Assembly: GCF_032362555.1 (NCBI RefSeq)
Contig: NC_083514.1
Location: 5,565,001-5,629,000, forward strand
DNA length: 64,000 nt
Direction of reading: 5' to 3'
Origin: Amyelois transitella
Lineage: Eukaryota; Arthropoda; Insecta; Lepidoptera; Pyralidae
The notes under the pieces are model-generated. The model was not told the origin of the DNA, did no database searches, and was given only the letters and a program-made list of their open reading frames with translations. Positions 1-11,075 of this stretch are shown here, piece after piece. Both the position numbers and the translations under genes were made by a program. The stretch's first letter is position 1, and each line of letters opens with the position of its first letter.

Positions 1-3000
1 TGGTGCCAGTAATGTAAGTAAAACATACATACGAGTACATACATAATGATCACGTCTATATCCCTTGCGGGGTAGACAGAGTCAACAGTCTTGAAAATAC
101 TGAAAAATACAACACAGCTGTATGGCTTTATGATGGAAAAAAGATTAAAATAAATAGATATTTTTTTTTTATGAAATTGTTATTATTTAGGATCTAACCG
201 GGATTTACGCCAGGAGGTAGAAGCGGAAAGCCTGGGAAAAATAATCTCCAATTACTGATCACTAATGACTTAGCAGATGTTAACGCCATTATAAGTACGT
301 GTCTGAAGTAAAAAATCGGGGTATTGGCTTTGCGTTTAAAGAGAATCCTTCAAAAAGAAAGAAGTGTATGTTTTGTATAATATCCTATAGTCTCGAATCG
401 CTCCCGTAAGAATTTTCTGAAAAACGTAGTCTAATAAATGTCTGCGCTGAATTTAATTCAAATCGGTCTGTTATGAATTTATTCGACTTTATTTATTCCG
501 ACAATTAATAAAAAGTTGAATATAATTAATCGTGTTCAAAAGCCAAAAATTATCGGTATGAATTGTAACGAAAATATCGAGTTTTTTCTTAGTACCTAAA
601 TGGTTTAATTTGTAGTACTTACGTAGACACATTTAGTTATTTTAATTATATAATTTTCAGGATCGGAAAAGACAGAAGTTATTATGAGAATCTCCTGAAC
701 AAAATCAATGGGTATGTAAATAAGTATATTATAAGTATTAATGTCGTGTATGGTACACGACAGCGATTGGAAATCTTAATTTCTTCAACATAAAACCTAC
801 TTTAGCTTCGCTCGTGCGAATTTGGCGCCACCTACAAAAGAATAAAGCTTTTTCGCAAATCCTACGGGAACTATAGGTTTTATCAAAATCAAAAATAGGT
901 ACCCTATGTCCTTTTCCAGACACTAAAATATATAAACGAGAAATTACAAAAAAAAATATGTTCCGTTAAAACGCGCGAAGAGCTAACCAACAAACAAACT
1001 TCCTTCCGCATTTATAATATTACTTAGTTGGGATAGGGATAGAATTGCCTACATTTAAAGGCAAAGTTTCCTTACGATGTTTTATGTCACCGAGTTTTGG
1101 TTAGAAATCAAGATTACAATAATTATCTTTTTGTTATTTTTGTTTTTACAGAGTATTATTCCCTGGGGGAGCTACATACTTCAACCAATCAGATGGCTAC
1201 GCAGACGCGGGTCAGCATATTTACCAAATAGCTGAGGAGCTGAACAGCCATGGAGACTATTTCCCGGTGTTTGGTACATGTCTTGGTTACGAGCTGCTCA
1301 TCATACTAGCGTCTGGCAGAGGCAAAGTGGAGAACAGGGAGCATTGCCGGTCTTATGGCAACATGCCTCTATATTTTACTGATGGTAACTAATTATTAAG
1401 CATATTACTTAATTTCTAGATTTCCAATTATTAGCCAAATTTTACTGTGATCTACACCTTCACATTGACGAGAACATGTAGGTGCGAGTATAGACTCAGA
1501 CTCGAAGAAGGCAGTAATATCGGTATTTATATTGTAAACCTTAAACGCAATAATAATTGTCGATTCTTAGACAGAAAAAAATCAATCAAGATTCATGAAA
1601 AAATAAAATTATTAAAAATCAAATCAGGAAATATACCTCATTCATATTTCCAGATTTTCGGGATAGCAAAATGTTCAGAAAAGCGCAAGAAGACGTGGTT
1701 ACTTCTTTGGCCAATGAAAACATCACAGTTAACTATCACCAATTTTGCATAATGGATAAGGTTCGTATTGTATTATTTTTATTATGTATTGCACTGCTTT
1801 TTGTGGTTTTTAATACCATCAAACCAACAAAACGAAAGGATCTTGAAAGGTCAAGAAAACTACGGCCGGTAGATTCCTCTTCAGAGACATTTGAAAATGA
1901 TAATAACAATTTTTTTTTCAACAGATTTCATTAATGAAATAGCATATGGAAACACAAATTGATTATCTGCAATTATAAGTACTTATGATTTCGAGCGATC
2001 GTTATCTAAGTAGATAGAAGTATTGTATACGTTGGGTTTTCATTTTGCTTTCTGATTTTATGTATAAATAATATGTGTAAGAGTATGTGTATGGAATAGT
2101 GTAAGAGAAGTATTGAAAGTTACCAAGCCAAATGAGAAGATTATTATGTTAGGTGATTTTAATGGATGGGTGGGTGTAAAGCGTGATGGATATGAAAAGG
2201 TGCTTGGTGCGTTTGGTGACGAAAAGGTGAATGATAATGGAAGAAGTGTATTAGAAATTTGTCTAGAGTGGGATCTTTTTGTGTCGAACTCAATGTTTCA
2301 ACATAAAGAGATCCACACCTACACAAGAGTGGAAGGTATTTTAAAAAGTATGATAGACTTTGTGATTGTAGATGAAAGATTGAAGAACAAAGTGCTGGAT
2401 ACCCGTGCATATCGCGGTGCTGGCATTGACTCGGACCATTTACTGGTGATATCCCGGATAAGGGGTATCTTCAATCGCTGGCGGCACAGGGTAAGGGAGC
2501 AAACGAGCGCTTTGGAAAGAGTAAAAGTAGAAAATTTGCAAGATATGGATGTAGGTAAGAAGTATATAAATAGACTGAAGGATGAATTTGAAGATTTAGA
2601 GGAAATGAGCGATATTGAAGATGGATGGAAGGAATTTAAAGAAAGAATTGTGAAAGTAGCTGTTGAAGTGTGTGGTGTAAGTAGAAGAAGGAAAGGAAAA
2701 AATCACAAAAATGCGTGGATGAGTAAAGATGTGCAAGAACTTGTGCGATTAAAGAAGAAAGCATGGCTGGATTTGTTAGCAGCAAAAGCTAACTTAAGAA
2801 TGCAAGAGGTTATAGATGAAGATGTGAATGAAGCACGTAAGGAATATAAGAAAATGAAAGATTTGGTTAAGAAAGCTGTGATTAGAAAGAAAGAAGAGTA
2901 TAAAGAGGATTTTGATAAAAGGCTATCAGAAGACTTTCAGTCAAATCTGAAAGTATTCTGGAAATCCGTAAGGTCAGCCCGAGGAAATACTATAACCAGA

Positions 3001-5406
3001 GAGCTGACTAGGATCAGATGCCAGGATGGTAGCGTTGTGAAAGGAGAAGAATGTGTACTAAAGATATGGAAGGACTATTTTGAAAGTTTATTTGAAAAAA
3101 AGGAAGGAAATAAGAAAGATTTCTGCTATAGCGAAGAAAAAGAGAATGAGATGGAAGGCGAAATTGAAATGTTCGAAATTGTGGAAGCACTTAAGAGTAT
3201 GAAAGCGGGAAAGGCTGCTGGGTGTGATAGAGTGTCGGTCGAGATGCTTAAAGCAGGAAAAGGCGTAGTAGCTAGTCAGTTGTACTGCCTTTTCAATTTG
3301 TGTTGGAGAAGCGGCCGAGTACCAAAAGATTGGTGTAAGGCTGTTATCGTGCCACTTTACAAAGGAAAAGGGTCACAGCTGGACTGCAAAAATTATCGTG
3401 GTATAAGCCTGCTTAGCGTCGTCGGCAAATTGTATGCTAAGGTATTGATTAATAGAGTCAGGAATGAAACTGATGACAAAATATGGGATGCTCAAGCGGG
3501 ATTTCGAAAGGGAATGGGATGTACTGATCAGGTCTTTTCCTTGCGGTGCATAGCCGAAAAGTTTTTGGCCAAGAGTCAAAAAGTCTATTGCACATTCGTA
3601 GATCTGGAAAAGGCCTATGACAGAGTTGAGAGGAATGAATTGTGGTCAGCACTTTCTATGCATGGGGTGAGCAGTCTCTTAATACGAGCACTGAAATCCT
3701 TATATGAGGATTCGAGTGCTTGTGTCAGGATAAACGGAGCGCACACTGAATGGTTTAAGATTGAGAAAGGCGTTAGGCAAGGATGTGTTGCGTCACCGTG
3801 GCTGTTCAACCTATTTATGGATAGCTGTTTGACAGATTTGAAAGAGTCTAAAAGTGGATTAAGGATGAATGAGTTACTCGTCAAATGTCTGCTCTATGCC
3901 GACGATCAGGTTATACTGGCGTCATCAGCGGAGGAGTTACAGGAGATGGTAAACTGTATGCATGAAGCTTTAAAAGAGAAAGGAATGAAAGTGAACGTAA
4001 GTAAAACTAAAACACTGGTTTTTGAAATGGAGAAAGAAATGACAGCATGTAATATTTTGATTGGAGGAGAAAAAGTGGAGCAAGTGAAAGAGTTTGTATA
4101 TCTAGGATCAAAGTTTACATCAGATGGCAAGTATGATAGTGATATTGAAAGGAGAGTGAACGCGGGGAACATGGTGAATGGAGCTTTGCATGCCTTTATG
4201 AGCAGTCAGAAACTATCCAAAAAGGCTCGACTGGCTGTGCACAGGGGCGTGTTGGTCCCGACATTAATGTATGGGAGTGAAAGTTGGGTATGGCAAAAGA
4301 AGCATGAAAGCAGAATAAATGCAGTGGAAATGAGAGCGTTAAGGAGTATGATGGGTGTGAAATTGAGTGACAGGATAAGGAACAGCGTGATAAGGGAATG
4401 TTGTGATGTGAAAGAAGATGTAGTTACAGGAATAGAAAAGGGTATGTTAAGATGGTTCGGTCATGTGGAGAGGATGAATGAAAGCAGGTTGACTAAGCAG
4501 ATATACAAGGAGAGTGTGGAGGGAAAGGTCGGAGTGGGAAGACCTAGACGAACGTATCTTGATCAAATTAAGGACGTCCTGGTAAAGGGTCAGGTCAAAA
4601 GTACCCGAAACCGCCGAGCTTGTATGAAGAGAGTTATGAATGTGGACGAAGCGAAAGAAGTATGCAGAGATCGTGGCAAGTGGAAAGAGGTAGTCTCTGC
4701 CTACCCCTCCGGGAAAGAGGCGTGATTTTATGTATGTATGTATGTATAATATGTGTATGTGTTTCTCTAATAGGAAAAAATCTATCTGTTCCATATTTGT
4801 TTTACAGAATATGGAGGCTTACAACTTGACTAAAGACTGGCGCGTCACTTCTCACTCGAACGATGATCGTGGAATCAAATTTATCGCTTCTGTTGAACAC
4901 AAAAGGTAAATATAGATAGTTCTATGTCAATCTCTTACTTACTCTCTAATCTAATCTCTTACTTGCATTGATATTCTATCAAACCACTTCGTTAAGCCTA
5001 ACAGGTTACTTTAACAAAGATTTGAAAAGAAAATTTCAAAACATAGGTTATACTAAAAATTATAAACGAAAAGGAGAAAAGAATTTTGAGTTACTTTAAT
5101 TTACAATAAATATATATTATTTTTCCTAATTACAGGTATCCCTTTTACGGAGTCCAGTTCCATCCAGAGAAAGTTCCCTTCGAGTGGAGTAAGAACTATC
5201 CTCGATCATACAAAGCGCTGAAAGCGAATAGACATTTCATGGATTTCTTTGTATCGGAATGTCGGAGGAACCTTCATACGTTTGCCACGGAGACAGAAGA
5301 GAATCAACATTTGATATATAATTACCAACCAAGATTTACAGGACTAGTGGGTAGTTCCTATGAACAATGCTATTTTTTCGAACCTAGGTCAACTGCCAAA
5401 TTGTGA
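1..5406 (+). CDS. GGH: Gamma-glutamyl hydrolase, copy 1 (5' end outside window)
   Basis: A lysosomal or secreted class I glutamine-amidotransferase-like hydrolase that trims poly-gamma-glutamate from folates. Six exons match copy 2 in length and phase: tail of exon 1 at 1-13 (donor gtaagt at 14), then 661-711, 1152-1384, 1654-1760, 4808-4905 and 5136-5406 (TGA). Exons 2-5 are 51, 233, 107 and 98 nt in both copies. The nucleophile Cys lies in FGTCLGYE (exon 3) and the catalytic His and Glu in VQFHPEK (exon 6). The reading frame is intact through every junction. Intron 4 (1761-4807) is about 3 kb because it holds a LINE in the same orientation; without the insert it would be about 370 bp. The exon 4 donor (gttcgt) is weak but is GT. 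The signal peptide and most of exon 1 lie upstream. Family assignment is firm; activity and localisation are inferred. Confidence 0.9.
24..136 (-). mobile_element. SINE fragment (3' half), in intron 1 of GGH copy 1
   Basis: Carries the (catacatac) tail followed by atcacgtctatatcccttg and ggggtagacagag, the 3' end of the SINE family most complete at 48,352-48,605. The 5' half is missing. It sits just inside the intron after the exon 1 donor. Confidence 0.75.
2080..4725 (+). CDS. Endonuclease-reverse transcriptase ORF of the LINE (N-terminally truncated)
   Basis: The frame is open from the first base of the insertion to TGA (881 codons), with no start codon of its own at the 5' edge. Numbering from 2113: the C-terminal part of an AP-type endonuclease (GDFNGW at residue 14, then a SDH motif near 107) is followed by a reverse transcriptase. 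That has the NYRGISLLS finger motif, QAGFRKGMG, catalytic FVDLEKAYDRV near 495, GVRQGC and the YADD box at 595-598. The C-terminus has a basic region with WFGHVERM. No RNase H was recognised. RTE is the best guess for the clade from domain order, the minimal 3' UTR and the tetranucleotide tail. The protein would be made only if transcribed from a neighbouring promoter. Confidence 0.88.
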   Translation, partial: RVCVWNSVREVLKVTKPNEKIIMLGDFNGWVGVKRDGYEKVLGAFGDEKVNDNGRSVLEICLEWDLFVSNSMFQHKEIHTYTRVEGILKSMIDFVIVDERLKNKVLDTRAYRGAGIDSDHLLVISRIRGIFNRWRHRVREQTSALERVKVENLQDMDVGKKYINRLKDEFEDLEEMSDIEDGWKEFKERIVKVAVEVCGVSRRRKGKNHKNAWMSKDVQELVRLKKKAWLDLLAAKANLRMQEVIDEDVNEARKEYKKMKDLVKKAVIRKKEEYKEDFDKRLSEDFQSNLKVFWKSVRSARGNTITRELTRIRCQDGSVVKGEECVLKIWKDYFESLFEKKEGNKKDFCYSEEKENEMEGEIEMFEIVEALKSMKAGKAAGCDRVSVEMLKAGKGVVASQLYCLFNLCWRSGRVPKDWCKAVIVPLYKGKGSQLDCKNYRGISLLSVVGKLYAKVLINRVRNETDDKIWDAQAGFRKGMGCTDQVFSLRCIAEKFLAKSQKVYCTFVDLEKAYDRVERNELWSALSMHGVSSLLIRALKSLYEDSSACVRINGAHTEWFKIEKGVRQGCVASPWLFNLFMDSCLTDLKESKSGLRMNELLVKCLLYADDQVILASSAEELQEMVNCMHEALKEKGMKVNVSKTKTLVFEMEKEMTACNILIGGEKVEQVKEFVYLGSKFTSDGKYDSDIERRVNAGNMVNGALHAFMSSQKLSKKARLAVHRGVLVPTLMYGSESWVWQKKHESRINAVEMRALRSMMGVKLSDRIRNSVIRECCDVKEDVVTGIEKGMLRWFGHVERMNESRLTKQIYKESVEGKVGVGRPRRTYLDQIKDVLVKGQVKSTRNRRACMKRVMNVDEAKEVCRDRGKWKEVVSAYPSGKEA
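2080..4745 (+). mobile_element. RTE-like non-LTR retrotransposon (LINE), 5'-truncated, in GGH intron 4
   Basis: The insertion is flanked by a perfect 12-bp direct repeat, ataatatgtgta, at 2068-2079 and 4746-4757. It ends in a short (TATG)n tail right after the stop codon, typical of RTE-clade LINEs. The 5' end falls inside the endonuclease domain, so the copy is dead-on-arrival, yet the remaining frame has no stop or frameshift. Together with the perfect duplication this points to a recent insertion. It lies in the sense direction of the host gene. Confidence 0.92.
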
Positions 5407-5629
5407 TAAATAGATCTAAGTATTTAGAAAATGAAAGTCTAAAATATTTTTTCCGTCAGTTCTGAACTTGTTATTTTTATAGATTTTTTAAGTAATAGTC
5501 AGTAGATTTTTTCAATAGGTTTCATCAAAATAGTTTAAAAGCAAACCAAAAATTTGTGATAAAAATGTATTTATATGATGAAGTGTAACAAAACTTTTTT
5601 AATACACCACACAAAGCTAACAGTTATTT

Positions 5630-5788
5630 TTATGAGCCCAAACTGCCGTTCTTCTGATGATCAGGAACTGTGTAGTCATAGTCCATTGGTGGTTTACACG
5701 TTACATGGGTAACGTTCCCGTGCAAGTGCGGAGTAAAAACCTGATTTACCCAAACCAGGATTATCGTCATCGGCGGAGCCTGGTACCT
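5630..5788 (-). other. Exon-like open frame (orphan terminal exon candidate)
   Basis: Read on the minus strand, a pyrimidine-rich acceptor-like sequence ending ttcttaag at 5789 leads into about 52 codons and a stop. The translation contains PPMTIILVWVNQ, a hydrophobic stretch, followed by FTPHLHGNVTHVTCK and a DYDYTVPDH tail. Composition is protein-like rather than random. No partner exon was found, and it sits next to a common lepidopteran repeat motif, so it may be a captured or relict exon. I do not recognise the protein. Confidence 0.25.
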
Positions 5789-6397
5789 CTTAAGAAACGT
5801 GAGGAATGACAATGATGACTGTCCCGTTGCTGGGCAAAGACCTCCTTTTTTGCACTTTTATTCCCTTGGAAAAGACCCTCCGATTCTGCTCTATCCCGCC
5901 AGATCGCCATTTTGCTCTTGGACCGCCTCTATTTTTCATCTTTACCAATTTTGGTAAATTAATTATTATACTTTAGAAATGTTAGTTTAATAATTGCTGA
6001 AATGGAATGGAAAAACTAGATAAGAAATTTAGTAAAATTTACTTTTTAATAATTTTAGTCAGTTTGTTACCTTAACACTATTGTGATGGGCAACAAAAAG
6101 ATTTACAAGTTTCTCTTCAAAATCTTAACTTGTTATAGTCAAATTTATTACTTAGCAAAATATATCAACTTTATTCATTATTAAGTATTCAATGTAATGA
6201 ATGCTCTGAGTAATCTATTTTTTTAAATAGATAAATGTTTTATATATATTGATTAAACACATAGCTTAAATTTTAAGTGTTTCAATTATCTTACCTACAA
6301 AATAATGTTTGATGTAAAAGCAAGATACTTCGTTTCTTTAAACGAAATATCTATAGTATAGCAGTTACCTATCTCAAAAACAATTACATACAAAAAA

Positions 6398-6604
6398 ATC
6401 ACGTTTATATCCCTTGCGGGGTAGACAGAGTAATCAAACAGTCCCAGAAAAACTTACTGAGATTCAAATAGTGGCAGGTTGCTAGCCCATCGACTAAAAG
6501 ATGAATCCCAAGTTTATAAGCTTAGTTGCCTTTTACGACATCCATGGGATAGATAGATGGAGTAGTCCTATTCCTTTTTCTATTGGTGCCGAGAATAATA
6601 TGGC
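6398..6604 (-). mobile_element. SINE copy
   Basis: Near full length in reverse: cccttgcggggtagacagag, then aggttgctagcccatcg, then ccttttacgacatccatggg and a decayed 5' end reading ttggtgccgagaataatatggca. Confidence 0.8.
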
Positions 6605-6930
6605 AATCAGTTACAATCATAGGAATCGTTATATAAATAATATCTATTGAATCATAGATATCGTTTGGTCTGAACATAAGTAGTTACCTAGGTTACAACA
6701 TGAAAAGTCTAGTTAGTGTCGATTACTTATATCACTTAATCAGTAATAATTAACCTCTTTCCAACATTTTAAACAGGAACAAAATTCGTCTACAACTTTC
6801 CGAGATTAGCCCATATATACAGACAGAGATATAGGGAGACTTTATAATAAGTGATAGTAGAATACTCCTTGCCCTGCAAAATATACCAGTCATCCAACTG
6901 CTGAGAAGTTCTTCCGTATTTTATAGATTA

Positions 6931-7139
6931 CTAGAGGCCGCCCGCGACTTCGTCCGCATGGAAACCCTATCAATCCCGCGGGAACTCTGGGATAAAAAGT
7001 AGCCTATGTGTTATTCTGGGTCTTCAGCTACCTACATACCAAATTTCATGGTAATCGGTTCAGTAGTTTTTGCGTGAAAGAGTAACAAACATCCATACAT
7101 CCATACAAACTTTCGCCTTTATAATAGTAGTAGGAATTA
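6931..7139 (-). mobile_element. Helitron-like non-autonomous element (Lep1-type)
   Basis: In reverse it runs from the lepidopteran 5' signature ctactattataaaggcgaaag, through a 'tactgaaccgattaccatg' block and 'ggctactttttatccc', to cgcgggcggcctctagtaa, a GC hairpin followed by a CTAGT-type end. This layout is known for short Helitrons in Lepidoptera. Exact ends and the A/T target were not verified. Confidence 0.6.
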
Positions 7140-7867
7140 GTTCTACATTGATCAAGTAGTTGTCTAACCTTTAAGTGAAATAAATCAGTAAATATATAAG
7201 TTAAATAGAAATAACGAATAATTCATTTATACTAATTATATTAGGTATAAAGCTGAAGAGTTTGTTTGTTTGAACGATCTAAACTCAGGAACTACTGGTT
7301 CGAATTGAAAAATTATTTTTGTGTTGAATAGACCATTTATCAACGAAGGCTTAAGGCTATATAACATCACGCTGCAACTATTAAGAGCGAAGAAATAATG
7401 GAAAATGGAAAAAGAAACGGGGAAAATTATTCCTCCTTGAGGGCTTCAATGATGCCCAAAATAACTATTATTTATTTATTTAATATTAACTATGACTCAA
7501 AAATCCAATTTTATATTTCAAGTAACTAGGACTCAAAAAGTTTGTAAAATCTCAGACTTGGGAAATTGTCAGACCCCAGGCCCCGAACAACTGTAAGGAG
7601 TATCCAGGTGTGCGGAGGTTGTAACTGCGAACACGATAGGTAAGAGAAAGAGACTTGGGAACAGCCATAACACAAGTTACATCATGGTTTATTTATCTAA
7701 AGTTACATCATAGAGGCGAAGACATAATGTACCGATTGCTACAAGCGGACATGATTAAAGTTTCGGCAATGATCAAAGGAAATGTAAACAGCTTTATCTA
7801 AAATGTAACTGAAATCAGTTGTTTAGATCTCTATCATCGTAATTGCAGTGATAACTTCGGGTACATA

Positions 7868-7882
7868 ATGGCTAATTGTTGA
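7868..7882 (+). promoter_or_regulatory. Upstream micro-ORF in GGH copy 2 leader
   Basis: ATG GCT AAT TGT TGA, five codons including stop, ends 5 nt before the main ATG at 7888. If included in the transcript it could lower initiation at the GGH start. The transcription start is not established. Confidence 0.35.
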
Positions 7883-7887
7883 AAAAA

Positions 7888-10800
7888 ATGTTTCAAAGGG
7901 TAGGCACAATGATGTTGGCTACGCTATTTGCAATTTGTTTGTTACAAAGCAGCTATGCTGCAGTTATTTTCACTGAAGAGTTGCCTATAGTCAATGATCG
8001 GCCAATAATTGGTGTGTTGTCTCAGGAACAGTCATTTTATTTGCATGGTAAATATCCCGAAGAGAATTACACTAGTTACATTGCTGCTTCGTACGTGAAG
8101 GATGTGGAGGCGGCCGGAGCTAGGGTGGTGCCTATATTGTAAGTACTTAAAACTTAAATAAAATAAATATAATTTACTATTTAGGTACTTTAATTTAACA
8201 TAAGGAAAAGTAAGTAACTTAAAAAATATAAAAAGAATATAAATATTCTTCCTTACAATATCCTACGTAATTATTGTGAAATTTTTCTTATGCAAACTAT
8301 AGATTTTCTTGTGTGATTTGAACTTTAAAACAACAAAACATAGGCTTGCTATATGTATCGTAGATCTGTATATATTTTTACATTAACTTGGCGAAAAGTA
8401 CTAATACTAAAATCTTTTGAATTCGTTGTATTTGGAATGCTATAGTTGTTTATATCATTAACTTCTTCCTATTTTTGAAAACTTTACTATCCATAGTCAC
8501 TTATTTTATTTTCTTTATTTCAAGGATCGGCAAAGATCGTGCTTATTACGAAAATCTCTTGAGCAAAATAAACGGGTAAGTAACAAATTTTGTTATTTCA
8601 CGCATTTATTCTTTGTTTATACTTAAGACTCGTGTGCGAAAAATTTACAAAAATATACACAATAAGCAGTCTTTTGGCTAAAAGCATAGTCAGTTAATTA
8701 GCGTAAAATAAGAACAACAACATACAAGTACAGAAAAAAAATAGATAAATAATTGTATACTCAATTGAACTTATTTGAAACAAAAAATATGTAGGTACAT
8801 ACATTAAAACTTTTCCAAATAAACGACCTAACAATATCCTAGTGTGCTGTTCCCTGGTGGAGCTACTTACTTCAACCAATCAGATGGCTACGCTGATGCT
8901 GGCCAGCATATTTATGAGATTGCCCAGGAGTTAAACGACGCCGGGGACTACTTCCCAATCTTCGGCACCTGTCTTGGGTTTGAGCTGCTCATCATTATAG
9001 CATCAGGCCGGGGAGACGAGGAGAATAGGATCAGGTGTTACTCCTATAGCAACATCCCATTGGATTTCACTGATGGTAAGAACTCAAACTGCGTAATATA
9101 TTAGTTCCTACTAATATTATAAATGCGAAAGTTCGTAAGGATATATATTTGTTACTACATACATACCTACATATAGTCACGTCTATATCCCTTGCGAGGT
9201 AGATATAGCAATAGTCTTGCCAAGTCTGAAAGTTTGAGATTTAAATAGTGACAGGTTGCTAGGCTGGCGCCTACAAGAAGAATCCCAAGCTTCTTAGTTT
9301 TTGCCTTAGTCGCCTTTTACGATAATGTAAACGGCAAGTGAAAGAGATGAAGTGGTCCTGTTCTTTTTTCTCTTGGTGCCGAGAACCACACGGCACTTAA
9401 AATGTCTGCCATATATCGGCAAGCGCAGAGTTGGAACACTACTTAGTTACTAGATGATCATACGAAGTTACGAAGCTAGCGGGTAGAAGCTGGATGCTTC
9501 CAAATAGTTCAACGTGGAAATTGTGGGAGGCCTTTGTTAATTAGAATACTTAGAGAATTTCTTAAAATTGAGATCATGTTTATTACAACGTACGGGTTTG
9601 AGTACCTATCTATGGGTTACCCCATTGGGGTAGCTATCGGCCAGGCAGCTGACTATAAAAAATGCAAATAAGTTAATTGCATAAAATTTATGACAGACAT
9701 TCAGTGGCCCACAAACCCTAAATCTCACTGGTTGAAATGCCAATGGGAATCCTGATTGGCCAAACGCTTTGATGAGTAGGAGAGAGATAATTTTGCCTCA
9801 AATATTATTCTACAAAAAGAAGCAGTTGATGTGTATTTAAATCTGTTAAGTTGCAAATAAACTTTATTTAATTGATAATAAACTATTTTTATTGATAATA
9901 AAATTTCATTTTAATTATAGATTTTCGTGACAGCAAGATGTTCAGAGATGCGCCGGATGATATTATCAACCTGTTAGCTACAGAAAAAGTCACTGTGAAT
10001 GCTCATCAATTCTGTATTGTCGATGAGGTTAGTATGTATAGCCACATTGATCCCTTATTAATTGCTAATAAGAATTTTTCATATAAGTGTATTGTTTGGT
10101 CATTTGGTCTAACATAATATACCTAGCTTAGTTGAAAAAAGCTTGATCAGCTTGTTTAACAATACAATATTCTTCTCTTTACGATATTTATTCTCTATTT
10201 GCTTTATTTCGTAACACTTACTTTTCCGGGGGTTGTCATATTCGTACCAAAAAAGATATTTTTAGTTAGGTCAACAATAATTCTAACTGAATACATTTTT
10301 ATTAAGTGTATTTTTTTTTCAGAACTTAATTTCGCATAATCTAACTGAAGATTGGCATGTATCATCTTATTCTGATGACGACAATGGTGTAAAATTTATT
10401 GCTTCAATTGAACATACAAGGTTTGTATCAAATCATTATCTTTTCTCTCTCAATATTTCCCTTAAGTATAAGTGCGCGTCGCGCCATTTTTCGGTGTTTA
10501 CTTTTTTGTTACGATATTAGGTACTCTACTCTCTGGGCTTAGCACAGATATGTATATACCACAGCAAAAATTGATCATAGCAAACACTTATAAATGACAG
10601 ATATTCACTGATAAATCTAAAACAACTTATCTAATTTTTATTTGAATAATGGAACACGTTAGTGAGAAAATAAGAAACTATAGCATTGCATGTGAAAAAT
10701 ATCCAACGTTCCCGGAACTTTAGTATAAACGTGTTTTTCATTCACAGATATCCATTCTATGGCGTGCAATTTCATCCGGAGAAAAGTTCATTTGAATGGA

Positions 10801-11021
10801 AACTTTCCAAGAACTATCCTAGCTCAATAAACGCTGTTAAATCGAACAGATATTTCATGGACTTCTTTGTAAGGGAGTGCAGGAAAAATACGCACTCATT
10901 TGCGAGTGCTTCCGAGGAAAACCAATACTTAATATACAACCACGAGCCGAAGTTTACCGGCGTTCTGGGCAGCGCATATCATCAATGTTATTTGTTCGAA
11001 CCGAGAGGAACGTCGTCATAA
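7888..11021 (+). CDS. GGH: Gamma-glutamyl hydrolase, copy 2 (complete)
   Basis: Folyl-poly-gamma-glutamate hydrolase. Exons: 7888-8138, 8525-8575, 8843-9075, 9921-10027, 10323-10420 and 10748-11021, all GT-AG, giving 337 codons, close to vertebrate GGH (about 318). The ATG at 7888 is chosen because the frame is closed by TAA at 7873 and the next residues form a signal peptide ([12 protein letters not shown], probably cleaved near SSYAA). The nucleophile is Cys144 in FGTCLGFE; catalytic His256 and Glu258 lie in VQFHPEK; the family motif FPGGATYF starts near residue 104. An N-terminal signal fits lysosomal or secreted use. Copy 1 lies about 2.5 kb upstream on the same strand; the pair is a tandem duplication. 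Introns hold a SINE (9157-9395) and other repeat-like sequence. A polyadenylation signal follows the stop. Confidence 0.95.
9157..9395 (-). mobile_element. SINE copy in intron 3 of GGH copy 2
   Basis: Full-length reverse copy from the catacctacat tail and cacgtctatatcccttgcga to the 5' terminus ttggtgccgagaaccacacggca (read on +). A Helitron-type fragment (tattataaatgcgaaagttc, 9115-9134) lies immediately before it. Confidence 0.85.
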
Positions 11022-11069
11022 GTTTTGAGTGTGCTTCAGCAACCAATTTTGCGGAAAAATAGTTTTACT

Positions 11070-11075
11070 AATAAA
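11070..11075 (+). terminator. GGH: Polyadenylation signal of GGH copy 2
   Basis: AATAAA 48 nt after the TAA stop, the only canonical signal close to the end of the gene. Confidence 0.7.

Larger units (their letters stand above)
5407..7867. other. Intergenic region between the two GGH genes
   Basis: Holds a minus-strand exon-like open frame (5630-5788), a 'gttgctgggcaaagacctcc' repeat fragment near 5826, a SINE (6398-6604), a Helitron-like element (6931-7139) and another interspersed-repeat stretch (about 7229-7470, aaacggggaaaattattcct). No further gene seen. Confidence 0.6.

Noticed and set aside
2159-4794. Several antisense open frames of 60-115 codons inside the LINE
   Set aside because: They are shadows of the long sense reading frame and contain no domain.
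7876-7887. A longer GGH N-terminus starting at TTG (7876)
   Set aside because: The ATG at 7888 gives a clean signal peptide and eukaryotic genes rarely start at TTG.
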